Assembly (NCBI GenBank): GCA_051453625.1
Contig: JBOZIK010000001.1
Coordinates: 67,041,661 to 67,081,587 of the forward strand
Reading direction: 5' to 3'
Length of the DNA stretch: 39,927 nt
Source of the DNA: Welwitschia mirabilis
Taxonomy: Eukaryota > Gnetophyta > Gnetopsida > Welwitschiales
Shown: one piece after another, positions 9,979 through 21,640 of the stretch
Numbering within the stretch: the first letter of the stretch is position 1
Layout: every line of letters begins with the position of its first letter
Notes under the pieces: model-generated
Seen by the model: the letters and a program-made list of their open reading frames with translations, nothing else
The model's database searches: none
What the model was told of the DNA's origin: nothing
Position numbers and translations under genes: made by a program

Positions 9979-11032
9979 TAGATTATTCTCCACCACTTCT
10001 TTAAAAAATGTGATCACTCTACTCACCTTATGTGTAAGTTAAGCTCATGCACAATGTTCATGCCATAGCTATCACTAGCCATAAAGAGCTAGCTAAGATT
10101 ACCAGAGCTGGTAATCCATGGATTACATGACCTTTTCTAAGGAGAAGCCACTAGAGCACTACAAAGTAGTCCTCATATGCCACTAGAGTATTATAAAGTA
10201 GTCCTCATGTGTCACTGGGAACTAATACTCTAGCATTCAAAGGTAATGTGCAGATATGCAAATAGCCTTCACATGCGCAATGAAGCATGTTATGTAGACA
10301 TGATAAGTGGATGAGCTAGGTGAGTTAATGTAAAAGTTGAAGTCATGCACATAGAAAAGCACTAACATCATTGCATCTGCTAGTGCCATTTAGTAGGAAT
10401 ATGCACATGTAGACGTCATTGTGTTAGTTAACAGTGCTTTTTTTGGATTTACCTACATCACTAGACTTTTCTGGTAAGGGAGGTAGCATCTTGGTGCCAT
10501 TGTAATGCAAACAACACCAACTTTGAAGGTTGTGAAGAAGGAAAAGGCATCCATCTCAATCTCCATGGAGTCCTCTTATTTTTTTACCTATGTCATCCTT
10601 GTGTTGTTTGCTTTTTTGTTGAGCTGTTGAGGTTGTCCTCATTTTAGTGTTATTGTTCTTATCAATTTTTGTCACATAAAGGATCTTTCTATTAAAACAT
10701 GATGTGCTTAAATCATAAGATTCAAGGATGGATGAAGACCCTTTTTTCTTAGCCCACCTTTGATGTAGTGTCCTCCTTTTTTTTTATTGCTCCTTTCATC
10801 ATACAATAGGATTTTTTATACACATATTTTGAGTTATTTTAAGAAATATTTTAGGAAAACTTGAGGAAGAGAAGAAAATTCATGGAATTTGAAGGGATAC
10901 AAAAGAATAGGAGGGGTTTTGATTATGATATCTATTCTAAATATGTAGGGGATTTAATAAATTTGATAAAATGGAATATATGTCAAATCATTTATAATAA
11001 ATTAGTGGAGAAAAAAGAATATTCTTCATAAT
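9979..11032. other. Spacer between direct repeats A and B
   Basis: About 1.05 kb of AT-rich sequence without coding capacity. It holds a short tandem repeat at 10147-10220. A purine-rich GAATAGGAGGGG run near 10910 could be a polypurine tract if A and B are LTRs, but nothing else supports that. Confidence 0.4.
10147..10220. repeat. 32-bp tandem repeat
   Basis: Copies at 10147-10178 and 10179-10210 share GCCACTAGAG...AAAGTAGTCCTCAT. A third, partial copy starts at 10211. Confidence 0.85.
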
Positions 11033-12636
11033 TATCCCCCAAATTTTTGATATAAAGTGAGAATAATTTATATTAAAAGTTTAATGAATCATCTACTTAT
11101 TAGAATGATGTCCAACTTCCAATCCTTAGTCTTGAGCTAGCATACCCCCAAAATTTCTCAGTAATGGATTAGTGGAATGTAATTGATTATGAATCATTAT
11201 AATGTCATATCAAAATAGAGTAGGCCTTTTACTAGCTCTATTGTTTTGAATGGAATTAAACTTTTCCAATCTAGCTATATTGTTTTGAGTAGGATTGTCT
11301 TTGTTAACCCATTGTTCAGGGTATTTTTTTAGAACTTTTAGCCAAAGTGGTCAGTTTCCTAATCTATTCTCAAAATGTAGGAATTCATAAAATTAGTTAT
11401 TCACCTTTTGATCAAATATGTAATTGTTTACTTATCTTAAGGATCTAAGTTATATCTGCTATTTACTGGAGTTAATGAAGTGCATTCTTTCATGTTATCC
11501 AAATCTCTGAGACATATAGTTTTAAAAATAATGAAGAGTAAGTGGATGATACACTATTACCTAAAAGGACTACCTAATTTTTGCTGCTCAAGCCTACACT
11601 TCTACCACTATAACTATACTGAAATGAAAAGTTCTAGAAACATTGATAATGTTCATGTCAGGAAAATTGTTTTACAAAAAGTTGAGAACATTTATTGATA
11701 GAATGCAAGTCCTATTATTTTTAATATTTCAGACTAAAATGAATATTTTCATCTACTGTCTCCTAATCTAGGAAGTCTGGATTTGAGACATGTCAAATGG
11801 ACTACGTTTTTAAAGAAAGATATGTAATAAGAGGGACACATTATGTTCTCCATTAAAAAGCTGAAATTTTTTAATTTGTAGATAATGATTTTATATTTTC
11901 TTAAAGAATTTGGAAAGTGGAAATAACAGTCCCAAGTAGGAAATATTAACAAAGGCCTCTTTACCTCTATAAATATCCATGTTTATTCTAGCATTTTCTA
12001 ATTTTAATAACTGAGCATGTATATGGTAGATTTTAACTCCTCCAATTGCTCTTTGATCTTTTTTATGAAATTGATAGCCTCTTCCAAGAGCTTGCATTAC
12101 TTGGTTGAAGGAAAGGTTCTAAGAAGAACTGAGAAGAGTTATTGCATTAGAAACCGAATTTGTTTTCTGCATTTTTATTTTACCATTAACTGTTCACCTT
12201 CATTTTAGAGTGTCTTCCACTTCTATCAAAATCTACTCTCCCTTTGCTTCATCTTCTTGAGTTTAATATTGTTTATGGAAGATGAAAGTCATATTCATGC
12301 CCATATTGTCACTGATAGAGCAATAGAATTGCAAATATAGGTTCCCTTCTGAAATGTTGCATTTAATGTCCTAGAGCCAAGTGAATTTTCTCATGCTATT
12401 AAATAACATCATAATATTTTTCTTTGTTTTAGGGATCTTTAATATATCATTTAATATTTGCAATGTGCTTGGTGGACTGAAATATTATAATAAGAGCTCT
12501 AATCACCCCATCTCTTTCTGTAATGTGATCTTTTATTTTTAACAAAGAATCTGGGAATCACAGGTATGATCACTAGAGCCAACTTGAAGATCACACCATT
12601 TGCCATTAGTCTTAGTAGATGCTAGCTAATCTTATC
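11033..12636. repeat. 1.6-kb direct repeat, copy B
   Basis: Partner of 8311-9978, about 2.7 kb downstream in the same orientation. It carries scattered substitutions and small indels, including a net loss of about 60 bases. The similarity to copy A stops at 12636, after which sequence similar to 8145-8210 follows. Confidence 0.75.
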
Positions 12637-14164
12637 CATTCAAGTTTTGGTTGATATCAGGTGCACTTATATTTTTCCAAGAAAACGTTATTTTTATTCT
12701 GTATTATGTTAATGAGAATTTTCATTCACTTAAGTTTTTCAATTTGGAAAAATGAATGAAAAGGTAAATATTTTTTTTCATGTTATATCCTTAGATATTA
12801 AGAATTTATGGGAAAAAGATCATTTCTTTATTATGTTGATGAGCCAATTACTCCTCCTATGTGCATATAAAAAATGATAAACATGAGAAAGAGAGTTAAA
12901 AGAAAAATAAAATAAAATAAAATGTCTTCTTTAAAAAGCATATTTTGCTTTTTTTAATTCCTTTTATTGGGTTTAATTATCTACATTGGGGCTATGGACA
13001 CTCCCTGGCAATAAAACTCTAACAATCTACTAATGGCACATTCAACTGCATTAGGGCTATATACACTCACTGATAATGCTACACTAAATTTTTCATATAC
13101 AACATAATTAACTGTGTTAGAAGAAAGTTTCATAATAGTGGATGTCCAATAAGGTCAAAATGCTTGAAACAAAGATACTCATGCTTGTAGAAGTGCAAAT
13201 TGAAAATGAAATTAAGGTTGGAATTGGAGATCTTTTGTGTTTTGGTTTCTTTATCAATTGTACTTAAGATTTGTTTATGACTCTTGAATTTGCATGAGTT
13301 TACTTAGTCAATACCTCACTTGTATGACATTCAGATCCATTAAATAAATAAAAACCACAAAAATTTCAATAAATAAGGTCATTAACTTAGATCATGATCT
13401 TTTTTCTTCAAAGCATGCATGGTAGAGTTTTAGTTGCATTTTTATTCATTTTATTTTCATTCATTTCACCATTCCATACTACATGCATTCTCACCCTTTC
13501 ATCTTTGTGAGAAAGCATACCTAAAAGAACCCTAGTCTTTGTTGTGATGAGATCTCCTCCCGTGAGCTATGCTAGCATCTTCACTTTTACCTTTTTTTTC
13601 ATTTTTACCTTTAAGCTCTTCATCTTTCCTTTTCTTTATCCCATTCATTTTTACCTTTGTCCTTTTTGAACTCTTCATCTTTACTTTCTCTTTATTCCTT
13701 TCATCTACAACAATCATTTGTCAAGCCTCGTCACTTAGCCATTTCTCATAGGAGTTTCTTTTCACTTTATATATCATTTTGGGCATTTTGCATTCCACAT
13801 TTTCTTTTCAACATTGCTTTGCATTGTTTTTCTTTCCCTTTTTATAGTTTAATAAAATGACATGAAATAAAACATCTTTCTCCTAATGTTTATATTAACT
13901 TGTTCTCCAACTTTGCGTCGAATTTTTCCATTTTTCAAACTTTAAGGACAAAGTTCAACTTTGGTTGGGGGTATGGCCTTCACATTTTTCAAGAAATTTT
14001 TTATTTAAATGCTTCGTTCTTCAAAGCGTGGCTAAAAATTTTTCAAGTTTTCATCATTCTTATATCATACTTGAATTTTTTCTTTAGCAATTTTTCCATG
14101 TTAGTCATTCTTTATCACACTTTTTACTAAGGGACAAGCAAGCATGGTTGGCAGTGTGATAGCA
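12637..14164 (+). other. 3' internal region of the gypsy element
   Basis: This non-coding sequence precedes the right LTR. It begins with flanking repeat X' (12637-12705). From about 13480 to 13720 one strand is strongly pyrimidine-rich, with repeated CATTTTTACCTTT and CTCTTCATCTTT words; its complement gives an artificial Lys/Glu-rich frame. At 13952-13975 lies AAAGTTCAACTTTGGTTGGG followed by GGTATGG. This resembles the G-rich motif that precedes the 3' LTR in Athila-like elements. The remaining bases up to 14164 are unremarkable. Confidence 0.45.
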
Positions 14165-15460
14165 TGTAAAAATTGACATCTATCTCAAATATATCAGACC
14201 AATTTAGCATAACTAAAGACATTAATTTAATTGTTTTATCATAAAAAAATGTCTCCTATCCTTTTTAAAGCCAAATGTTGACTTATGTGTTTGCCCGCAA
14301 TGTTTTCAGGTATTTAACTGCATTTTGGAGCACATGTCACGAAATGGAGCTAAACTTACAGAAAACGCTGGCAGCACTGGTTACTTGTATGGTGGCACTA
14401 GTCACTTAGGAGAATGGCTTCCCAACTTACATTATCTATTCACCAAGGAGAAACAATCGGTTCTTGATTGTAGCCCTAATTTGTTACTATATCAAAATCT
14501 ATTGTTACCTTCCATTGTAAAAAGATTAATCTTGAATGAAACAATGGCAATGCTAGAGACATTTGGCAGAGGCACCGGTTGGTGGAGGAATCTTGCTACA
14601 AAGCCCAGGTGTTGGACTCATTATGATAATCCATGTTACTTTGGGTAGAAAATACCTAATGGTAAGAGACAAACCTCAAACACCCCACTATAAACTAGAA
14701 GACAAAAGAACCCTAACAACCCCAACTCTAGCCTTCACTATGAAAAGGGCCAAGTGCCCCACATTGCAATAATCTTTAGCATACGAGAGCAATCATTCTT
14801 GGAAGAATGACACTTTTATCACATCTTTCTAGTTTCCCTCCTTTGGGAGTGGGCTAGCCTTAAGGCTAGCTTGATGCTTCCTTGTCAAGCTTAACATTTC
14901 CATCATTGATGTACTACAGAGTTCCTTTCTAATAATAAAGATAATAGATTTCATTTCTTGATTTTAAGTTGTGATTTAATTCAGACGTTTAATACTTGTT
15001 ATGAAGCTATAATGTTTCCAAGTTATTTATATTTCTAAGTGAATCCATCTTGTTTACATTTTTGTTTCATAGCTTGATTTCATTTGATGGTTCTTGGGAT
15101 TCATTTCCTACTTATCATACTTATGAATAGACTATGATGAACCAAATTCATAAGAGGCTCTTACTACTACTTGTGGTGAATGAGGTAATGTCACATGATT
15201 CAATCTATAATGAACTTGGCATGTTTAGGATTTAAGATGGAACTTGCAATATATCTTTGAATGGAAGTCTTTCATTTGTTGAAATGTTTAAGTTAGTTCT
15301 TGAGGGCTAAGTTCATTTTCTAGCTCTCATCCATTGCAACTCTTCCTTCAACATTCTCAACTTGAAGTTGCTTTAATCTTTTGCTAGTTTAGTGCGCATT
15401 ATTTATTGTTTACTATCACAATTATCCCCAAGGAGAGAACAACACTGGGTGCTTTCTACA
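14165..15460 (+). repeat. Right LTR of the first gypsy-type element
   Basis: 1296 bp matching 5006-6305, starting TGTAAAAATTGACA and ending CTTTCTACA. It is diverged from the left LTR by many substitutions and small indels, so the insertion is old. Its TATA box is mutated. The flanks (14160-14164 TAGCA, 15461-15465 ATGAA) do not give a target duplication with the left LTR flank TAATA. The bases after it repeat those after the left LTR. Confidence 0.8.
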
Positions 15461-16241
15461 ATGAAAGACCTAGTTTTTAGTTATAAAAGCTTGCCCTTGA
15501 ATAAGGACTTTTTGGAATTCCTTAGTCTAATGACTATTTTTATAATAGTAGAGAAATTATAAGTAAGAAGAATTAAGTAATAAAATCAATTTATTATTAA
15601 ACTAATTTCAACATTATTTTGCCTTAGCATTTTTTGCATTTAATTTATATTTTCTATAGTAAAATGGAAAAAAAAGCTCTGTGACACAAGTTCCTAGTAT
15701 CACCCTAGCAATCAAAATCACGCATTACATAAAGATTTGTCCTTGTCTATAGTAAAATCCTTAGGTAAAGTTTATCTTGTGATTTTGCCCTTTAAGCTTT
15801 GTTAGTAAAATAAATTTTTGATATGTCTATATATAGGTATGCTAAAGTGAGGAACTTTACAAACTTGAGTACTTTATTCTCTAGCATGGTAGCAAAACTT
15901 CAAGTCACCACCAACCTCGACTTGCCTACTGAGCTCAAACCCACCACCCAAACATTACAAATCCAATAAGATTGGTGCTAAACTCAAGAACGGCAAAAAG
16001 TTTGGAATAACATGCATTTTTCATTAGTTTTAGGCATTTGTAGGTATTCAAACAAAACAGTGAGCATTTGGAAGTAAAATACAAGTGTATCACAATCTAA
16101 AAACATAAGCAATATGTATGATAAGCACAGATTTATGAGTTTTAATAATTGTTTTGTTCAAAATTATTTAAATTATCTATTGCTTTTTTACATTATAAGT
16201 AATTTGTGACATATGCATGAAAACATGTAGAACTTAAAGAA
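15461..16241. other. Non-coding intron sequence
   Basis: The first 25-70 bases resemble the start of the gypsy internal region (ATGAAAGACCTAGTTTTTA). The rest is AT-rich and I recognise nothing in it. Confidence 0.4.
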
Positions 16242-16530
16242 GCCTGACGCGTAGCATAGTTGGTTCAACCCATGTTTATAAGTGGTTGAGAGCTTGAAAG
16301 GTTTGTGTTCAAATCCGACAGTATGCTTTATATCCATGTATTCACTACGCGCTATGGCAAGGGCTTGCACATCTTGGGTATACATCACAACTCACAAGTA
16401 AGACCTAAACATTTGATGGTCAACTCCTAGTTCAACAAGGGCCACCCATGGGTTTTCACCTACCCAAGCAACCTGCTAACCTTAGCAAGCATAGTACTAG
16501 CTAGGCAGGCGTCGAATAAAGTTCACATTA
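16242..16530 (+). mobile_element. tRNA-derived SINE
   Basis: A tRNA-like head has an A box TAGCATAGTTGG (16252-16263) and a B box GTTCAAATCC (16307-16316) 44 bases apart, as in Pol III internal promoters. The body carries a CCCATGGGTTTTCACCTA motif near 16447-16464, also present in the minus-strand SINE at 38641-38915. No cloverleaf can be folded with confidence, so it is not called a tRNA gene. The right end is approximate. Confidence 0.65.
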
Positions 16531-16829
16531 TTAAAGCACCCCAGTGATAGTCTGATATGCGTAACTCTTGCTATTATACCACACACATGGAGTTGATGTT
16601 AATAGTTTCTTAGTGGGTCCAAATATGTTACAGAATATGGCACCCCTTCTTGTGAATCTCTCCACTCACTATATGGTTTGGGAAAAGGCTCCATAGGATG
16701 GTCTCACTTTCCCCTTTCCTTGCCCTTAGCTGGCAATTAAACTACTCTGTAACTATCAAAGCAACAAACCCAAGCCCTAAGGGAGGTGCTTCCCATTAAT
16801 GAACTTCGTAAAACAGGAAAAGAAGCAAA
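16531..16829. other. Unassigned intron sequence
   Basis: Less AT-rich than its surroundings, without reading frame, repeat partner or RNA motif that I can see. Confidence 0.3.
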
Positions 16830-17235
16830 ATTTAATAGTTTTGCAATCCAAACTAACAAGTTGAAATAATATTAAAATTATATTAAGAAAGGGTAGAGGA
16901 CATGTTGACAAAATGGTTCGCACAAAAAGTTTTGCTTCTTTTCTCTTATTAAATGATCTCCAACAAAAAATATCTCCTAGTACTTTTTTACTATTCTAGG
17001 CCAAGGATTTCAAATAACTCTTGCAAATCATGAGAAGGATTTCATATGAGAAAGTTATGATCACGTTAAGATGACTACTAGAAAAGATTTAAGATTTTTT
17101 TAAACTAATTTTTGGAGATTCTTCCTGTTGTCTTGTATGGCCTTGGATAGAGTTACAAATGAATTGTTCCCAGATATTTGACATAAATATATCAATGTAT
17201 ATGGTCATTTGACACAATATTGTCATATACTAAAA
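16830..17235 (+). repeat. Dispersed repeat R1, copy 1
   Basis: About 400 bases align with 30770-31180 in the same orientation. Shared strings include GACAAAATGGTT, ATCTCCTAGT, GGATTTCATATG and ATAAATATATCAA.GTATA. It has no coding content. It may be an internal or LTR fragment of an unidentified element. Confidence 0.75.
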
Positions 17236-17256
17236 AATAATTGAAATAGGTTATAT

Positions 17257-17290
17257 ATTCCATTGTGTTGGTTATTCCATTGTGTTGGTT
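17257..17290. repeat. Perfect 17-bp tandem duplication
   Basis: ATTCCATTGTGTTGGTT occurs twice in direct succession (17257-17273, 17274-17290). A recent slippage event is the simplest origin. Confidence 0.9.
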
Positions 17291-19788
17291 GTTGATGCTT
17301 AAGACTTATAGTAATTCTGTTTTTATTGATTTTAGTTGCCACTTTTGCAAAAATGATGAAGGATCCCCTCAAACACTACTTTCTTCCTTGGACATTAAAA
17401 AAAAAAGTTCTAAGATTTTATTTTTCAATGACAAAGCAAGATATGTTCTTGGAAAAAATGTTGAATACTTAATAGTGGCATTGGCCTGCAAATGTATGAG
17501 AGTGGAATATTGTTTTGTGCAATTTGCTTCCTCATGTATTGCGGCAACTTTGAAAAGAGCATAATTTAAGATTGACAGATGAAAAAAGTTTCATGTTCGA
17601 TCTCTTTGCAATTTAATTGTTAATGGATGGAAGGAAATTTTGAAAATTCAAAAAAGAATTACATTTTGAAATGTAACATTGGAAGTAGAACTATTTTGCA
17701 TCTAATGTAGCTCCTATTTTAACACTCCTACAGTTAATGGTGCACTGGCCAGCATGGAAGTAGATTTTTAACTTCTTAAAAATACAAAAATGCTTTATTT
17801 CGATGAATTGTCTGTACATGGTAACAATTTCAGTATAGGTCATGTAGATCTCTTAACAATCATTATCATTTTTATGAGGTTCTAATTTAAAATAGTTGTG
17901 AAAATGCCTTTTGGATGGTTGTAAATATGGATGTTTAAAAAAATTCAAAAAAAAATTATTTTATAAGTTGTTAAATGCCAATTAATTACTGTAGTCTCCA
18001 ACTAGCCAACTAAGTCTTGATGTTTGGAGTCACCAACTAATATTAATTGCTAAATAATTAAACATTACCTATAATCATTCATATAATTTACCAAAACACT
18101 GTAATAGAAGCTACAATCATTTCAAATATACCTTAACTTTGTCATCGCACTAGAACAACTGTTGTAGACTTGCTGATGTGATGTTATAGTTTGAGGTTGT
18201 CATAAAAGTCCATAGTACACTTCATGCTTCAATTCATAGCTATCATCATTGCTAGATTCGTACAACATGGTGATGCTAATGTTAATCCAATTACTATGAA
18301 TGATCTCTCATTTGTGGCTTTCATTTGGAGTTTAAAGGGTATTTCCCCATTCTGTTATATTTAATTGCTGAAGATGTGTTGAAATTGTTATAACACAGCA
18401 TATCCCATTTACATCATATTTACCTATTAAAAGGGTGTGGAGTTGACAATGTTTTAGGGTTTTCAATCCCTATGTCAATATAAAGTATTGGGGCTTCGGA
18501 GCTTTTATATTAATGAACTAGGAAGCGATAGAAGTGATTATGTATGCTCCTGCTAGAAGGGCTTTTGGTTTGAGATAGATGGATGTCTTGCATCCTATAT
18601 GTTGTTTTTATCTATGTTTGAGATAATAGACCTGAGTGCCAGTTCCTTGGATGTACTACAGAAAAAGCCAAACCATGTACAACCCTTCAGTGTCTTGTTT
18701 AAATTTTTGTGTCTTTTTTCCCCCATTCATTTCCTTCAAGGCTGCACCTGTCTGTCTGTAGGAGGAATTGGTATCATCGTCACCTTACACATGAAGAATA
18801 GGCTATCGATGCTTGTTAATTGATTAAGATGGACCAACAAGCCCTTTGTATCCCCTGAGTTGTGAACAGAATTGACACATTTGCTTTCCATTGGATGTTC
18901 CTCTTACATTCATTATCAGCAACTTTGTTAATGTGCACTAATTTAGTGATTTAAGGAAACAAATCTTGAATGTAAAATGAAAAATGTGAAATAACAGAAA
19001 ATGAAAAATGTGAAATAACAGAAGAGACTAAAGTAACACCAAATAACAAGATGATGCAGAGTAATTGCATAACAAACAAACGTCAGAAAACAAGAGACAA
19101 AGGCTTACTTCACAGAAAATATAAAGATGAAAATCTTAGTAGTAGTGAACATTTGAACCTTTCTATCACCTGAAAATAGAAAGTTGTACTCTCTCCTGGG
19201 GAGAGTAAAATAACCCTCTTTGAAAGTATTTTGAAGGCTTGTACAAAAAGATTATGTAAGCATCTAAAGTTCTAAACAACCCAAATGGTTAACCTGTAAG
19301 GCAGTGACAAGGAACTCCACATCGATGTGCCAACCTATGTTAAGGTTGATAACTTTGTTTCATGGTCCACGTGAAACAATGTCTCAACAAAATTTCACAC
19401 TTATTTCAAATGGCTACATTTTTGGCCCAAAAATCCACTTCATGCACACAATTAGTCAAAATGCCTACTATTTCAAGGAATGCTAGATGTTATAACAGAC
19501 AAAACATTTTTTTATTTCTGTTTCCTAAAAACAGCCCTAGAAGAGGTGCTTCAAGTTTTCTAGACACACAAAAAGATCCATTTTTTGAATCACACAACAA
19601 ATTGTACAAGCTTAATAATTTATCTTAACATGAGTATTCAAGCAATAGAGGACTTTAAAAAACAAATAATATGTTTATTCAGCAAACAATGGCATCTCCC
19701 ATCACATTAACAAGTAATTTTAAATTAATAGAGATATAAACAAGAGAAATCATAAAGCATTTGAAACAGATATATCTCTTAACCATAC
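17291..19788. other. Intron sequence near the upstream exon
   Basis: Frames such as 17265-17564 and 18599-18823 have no recognised domain, and I take them as chance. A perfect 24-bp tandem repeat lies at 18974-19021. No other element was recognised. Confidence 0.4.
18974..19021. repeat. Perfect 24-bp tandem duplication
   Basis: Two identical copies, starting AAAATGAAAAATGTG and ending ATAACAG, lie at 18974-18997 and 18998-19021. Confidence 0.9.
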
Positions 19789-19962
19789 CTTCGATGTCAA
19801 AATGGCTTTGATGTGATATCCACTTAGACAAATGTCTATCTTAGTTTCATCTGCATTTGCAACAATTTTGCCAATATGAGGTGCCTCCCACTCAAACCCT
19901 ATTGGTTTAAATATTTTCTTCATATGATGTTGAGGAGGATTTATCAGTGTTATTCTTGCATC
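19789..19962 (-). CDS. Upstream exon of the tocopherol-cyclase-like gene
   Basis: A 58-codon open minus-strand segment is bounded by ATTGTAG (acceptor, 19963-19969) and GTATGG (donor, 19783-19788). The peptide starts DARITLINPP, contains FKPIGFEWEAPHIGKI and ends SGYHIKAILTSK. It ends in phase 0 and the exon at 2431-2667 begins in phase 0. Across the join the reading becomes ILTSK-VHWNHDS...GPEGWL. This matches the order seen in bacterial members of the family, where a strand ending in a W-containing turn precedes GPeGWL..lP. Family assignment of this exon alone would be weak; it rests on splice signals, absence of stops and fit with the next exon. The preceding exon should also end in phase 0, but I did not find it. 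Confidence 0.5.
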
Positions 19963-20430
19963 CTACAATTGACAATGTTATCAGAATTATGAAATTTTAT
20001 TTTAAGAACCAAATGTTGATATTTTCAAATACATTAAATATGTAATTACAAATGGGTAATTGAGTAGGCTTTTGTCTACACTTGTAAGAAAAAAATACTA
20101 GACTATGTAAAGCATTAAATAACAGAAAAACATTAGTTGTCGACTAAGAGGAAATATTACTTGATAAGAAAACAGTAACATTTGATATAGAGACAACTTG
20201 GTAAAGTATTAAAATCTGGTCTGTGAAAATATCACCGATTATTATTGCATTGTGAAATAAACTTATAGAAGTGAGGTAATAAAGATATACATACAAATGC
20301 TAATATGTCTACTAAAAAATTAATATTTAAAAGCAAGAAAACATAGTCATTGTGAATGTGAATGGCATAGATGAATTGCCCACTTGAAATAGTGCTAGCC
20401 TAACATTGCTTCTATTCAGCAGTAAAAGCA
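19963..20430. other. Putative intron sequence
   Basis: AT-rich, upstream of the exon on the gene strand. No further exon, repeat or RNA gene seen. Confidence 0.35.
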
Positions 20431-21242
20431 AGTCCAAAGCACTTGCTATCAAAGAAATGAGCTCAAGACTCATTAGTTAAATAGTGAAGTGAATTATAAG
20501 AAAGAGGCATAGAATCTATGGCATATTTCATCTATGTCCATACGCTATTAATTTCGCCTTTTCTATCGCCTTTTCCTGGGAAATCATTATTGCCTTCATA
20601 TATCTCATAATTTTATTCAGAAAGGGCAAAAACTAACCTTATAACCATACACTCCTTCATAGTTCATACGTTAGGAGAATAGCATCAAATCTGATTTGTC
20701 TACATGAAGTAGGATCTCTAATCCAAGCTAGAAACCCTACAACTTCTTACTCTTCTATACGTCCAATCATCATTCCCTTTTCTTCACTGTAGACGGAAGA
20801 CCTCTATCCTCCTTTTATACCTCTTCTCCATGACAAGGCCCCAAAATCAACTTAAAATTATCACAAATAATTACAACAATACATAAAAACATATCTACTA
20901 AAAAAATTCTATTAAAAACACAGAATGTATGTTTGCAGCACTCAATTATGATACCAGACATTCCAAAGACCCATAGACCACTAATTCTTATAGTTAAATA
21001 ACATAATATCTCACCCTATAACTCACAAAATTGCCCCTGACACTTCGCTACTTTGCATAAATGCAAATATGCATAACTAAAGGACTCAATTACATAAATT
21101 TGACATTGTCCTATTATATAAACACCATTGTAAATCACAAACATAACATAATGGCATGCAATTAAGCCTTTGTACATCCATTATCCAAAAACAGAAGATC
21201 AACACTTTTGATTTGATTCCTTGTATACGTGAATTTGGCTCC
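20431..21242 (+). repeat. 0.8-kb direct repeat, left copy
   Basis: Aligns with 23152-23969, from AGTCCAAA through CTTGCTATCAAAGAAATGAG to GTATACGTGAATTTGGCTCC. A TATA-like CTTTTATACC lies near 20813. The right end, TTTGGCTCCGACC, recalls a decayed tRNA-Asp PBS (TGGCGCC...) after a gypsy LTR, which would make this a 5' LTR. That reading is weakened because the right copy also includes TTTGGCTCC. Confidence 0.7.
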
Positions 21243-21640
21243 GACCTTCCTGGAGACAAATTCATGCGTTTTGGTGAAGTAGCCTCCATCCTTTGTCTAG
21301 CATTTTGTTTTTCACATTTGAGGCTGGATCTTTATGGTCTCTTCATGTTCTTTGAAGATTTTCTTTTCACATGAAAGTCTACTTGTTTACTCTTTATCCT
21401 CCTGCTATAATGTTGCATATCAATGGTGGGAATCACATAATCCTCTCCCTATAGATCACAACCTACAATGCCATCATTCCTTCCTTTGTTTGGTTGTCAT
21501 GCATTATTCTTTTCATTAATTTTTAAGGTATCGTTCCTCCATCTTAACCCATTCCTTTCTGCATTTAAGCTATCATATGAGTAGCATGCATCATCATCTC
21601 AATTCCCACATCACAAACATCACTGAAAGCAAAAAGTCAT
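21243..21640. other. Start of the interval between the 0.8-kb repeats
   Basis: No frame or motif recognised beyond the possible PBS remnant at the very start. Confidence 0.3.

Larger units (their letters stand above)
2668..19788 (-). other. Putative 17.1-kb intron of the host gene
   Basis: This is the interval between the two proposed exons. On the gene strand the intron starts GTATGG (19788 downward) and ends CTTAG. It contains a large gypsy element, a solo LTR, direct repeats, a SINE and a dispersed repeat. Conifer genes are known for introns of this size built from old LTR elements. The call depends entirely on the two exons belonging together. Confidence 0.5.

Noticed and set aside
13532-13717. 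Lys/Glu-rich minus-strand frame
   Set aside because: It is the complement of a pyrimidine-rich simple-sequence stretch before the gypsy 3' LTR; the composition explains the frame.
16242-16325. Functional tRNA gene
   Set aside because: A and B boxes are present but no acceptor stem or cloverleaf can be formed, and a SINE-like body follows.
18599-18823. Plus-strand frame with FEIIDLSASSLDVLQKKP, faintly like an ELO-type elongase motif
   Set aside because: The similarity covers only a few residues; the HxxHH box is missing, and no flanking splice-bounded frames fit.
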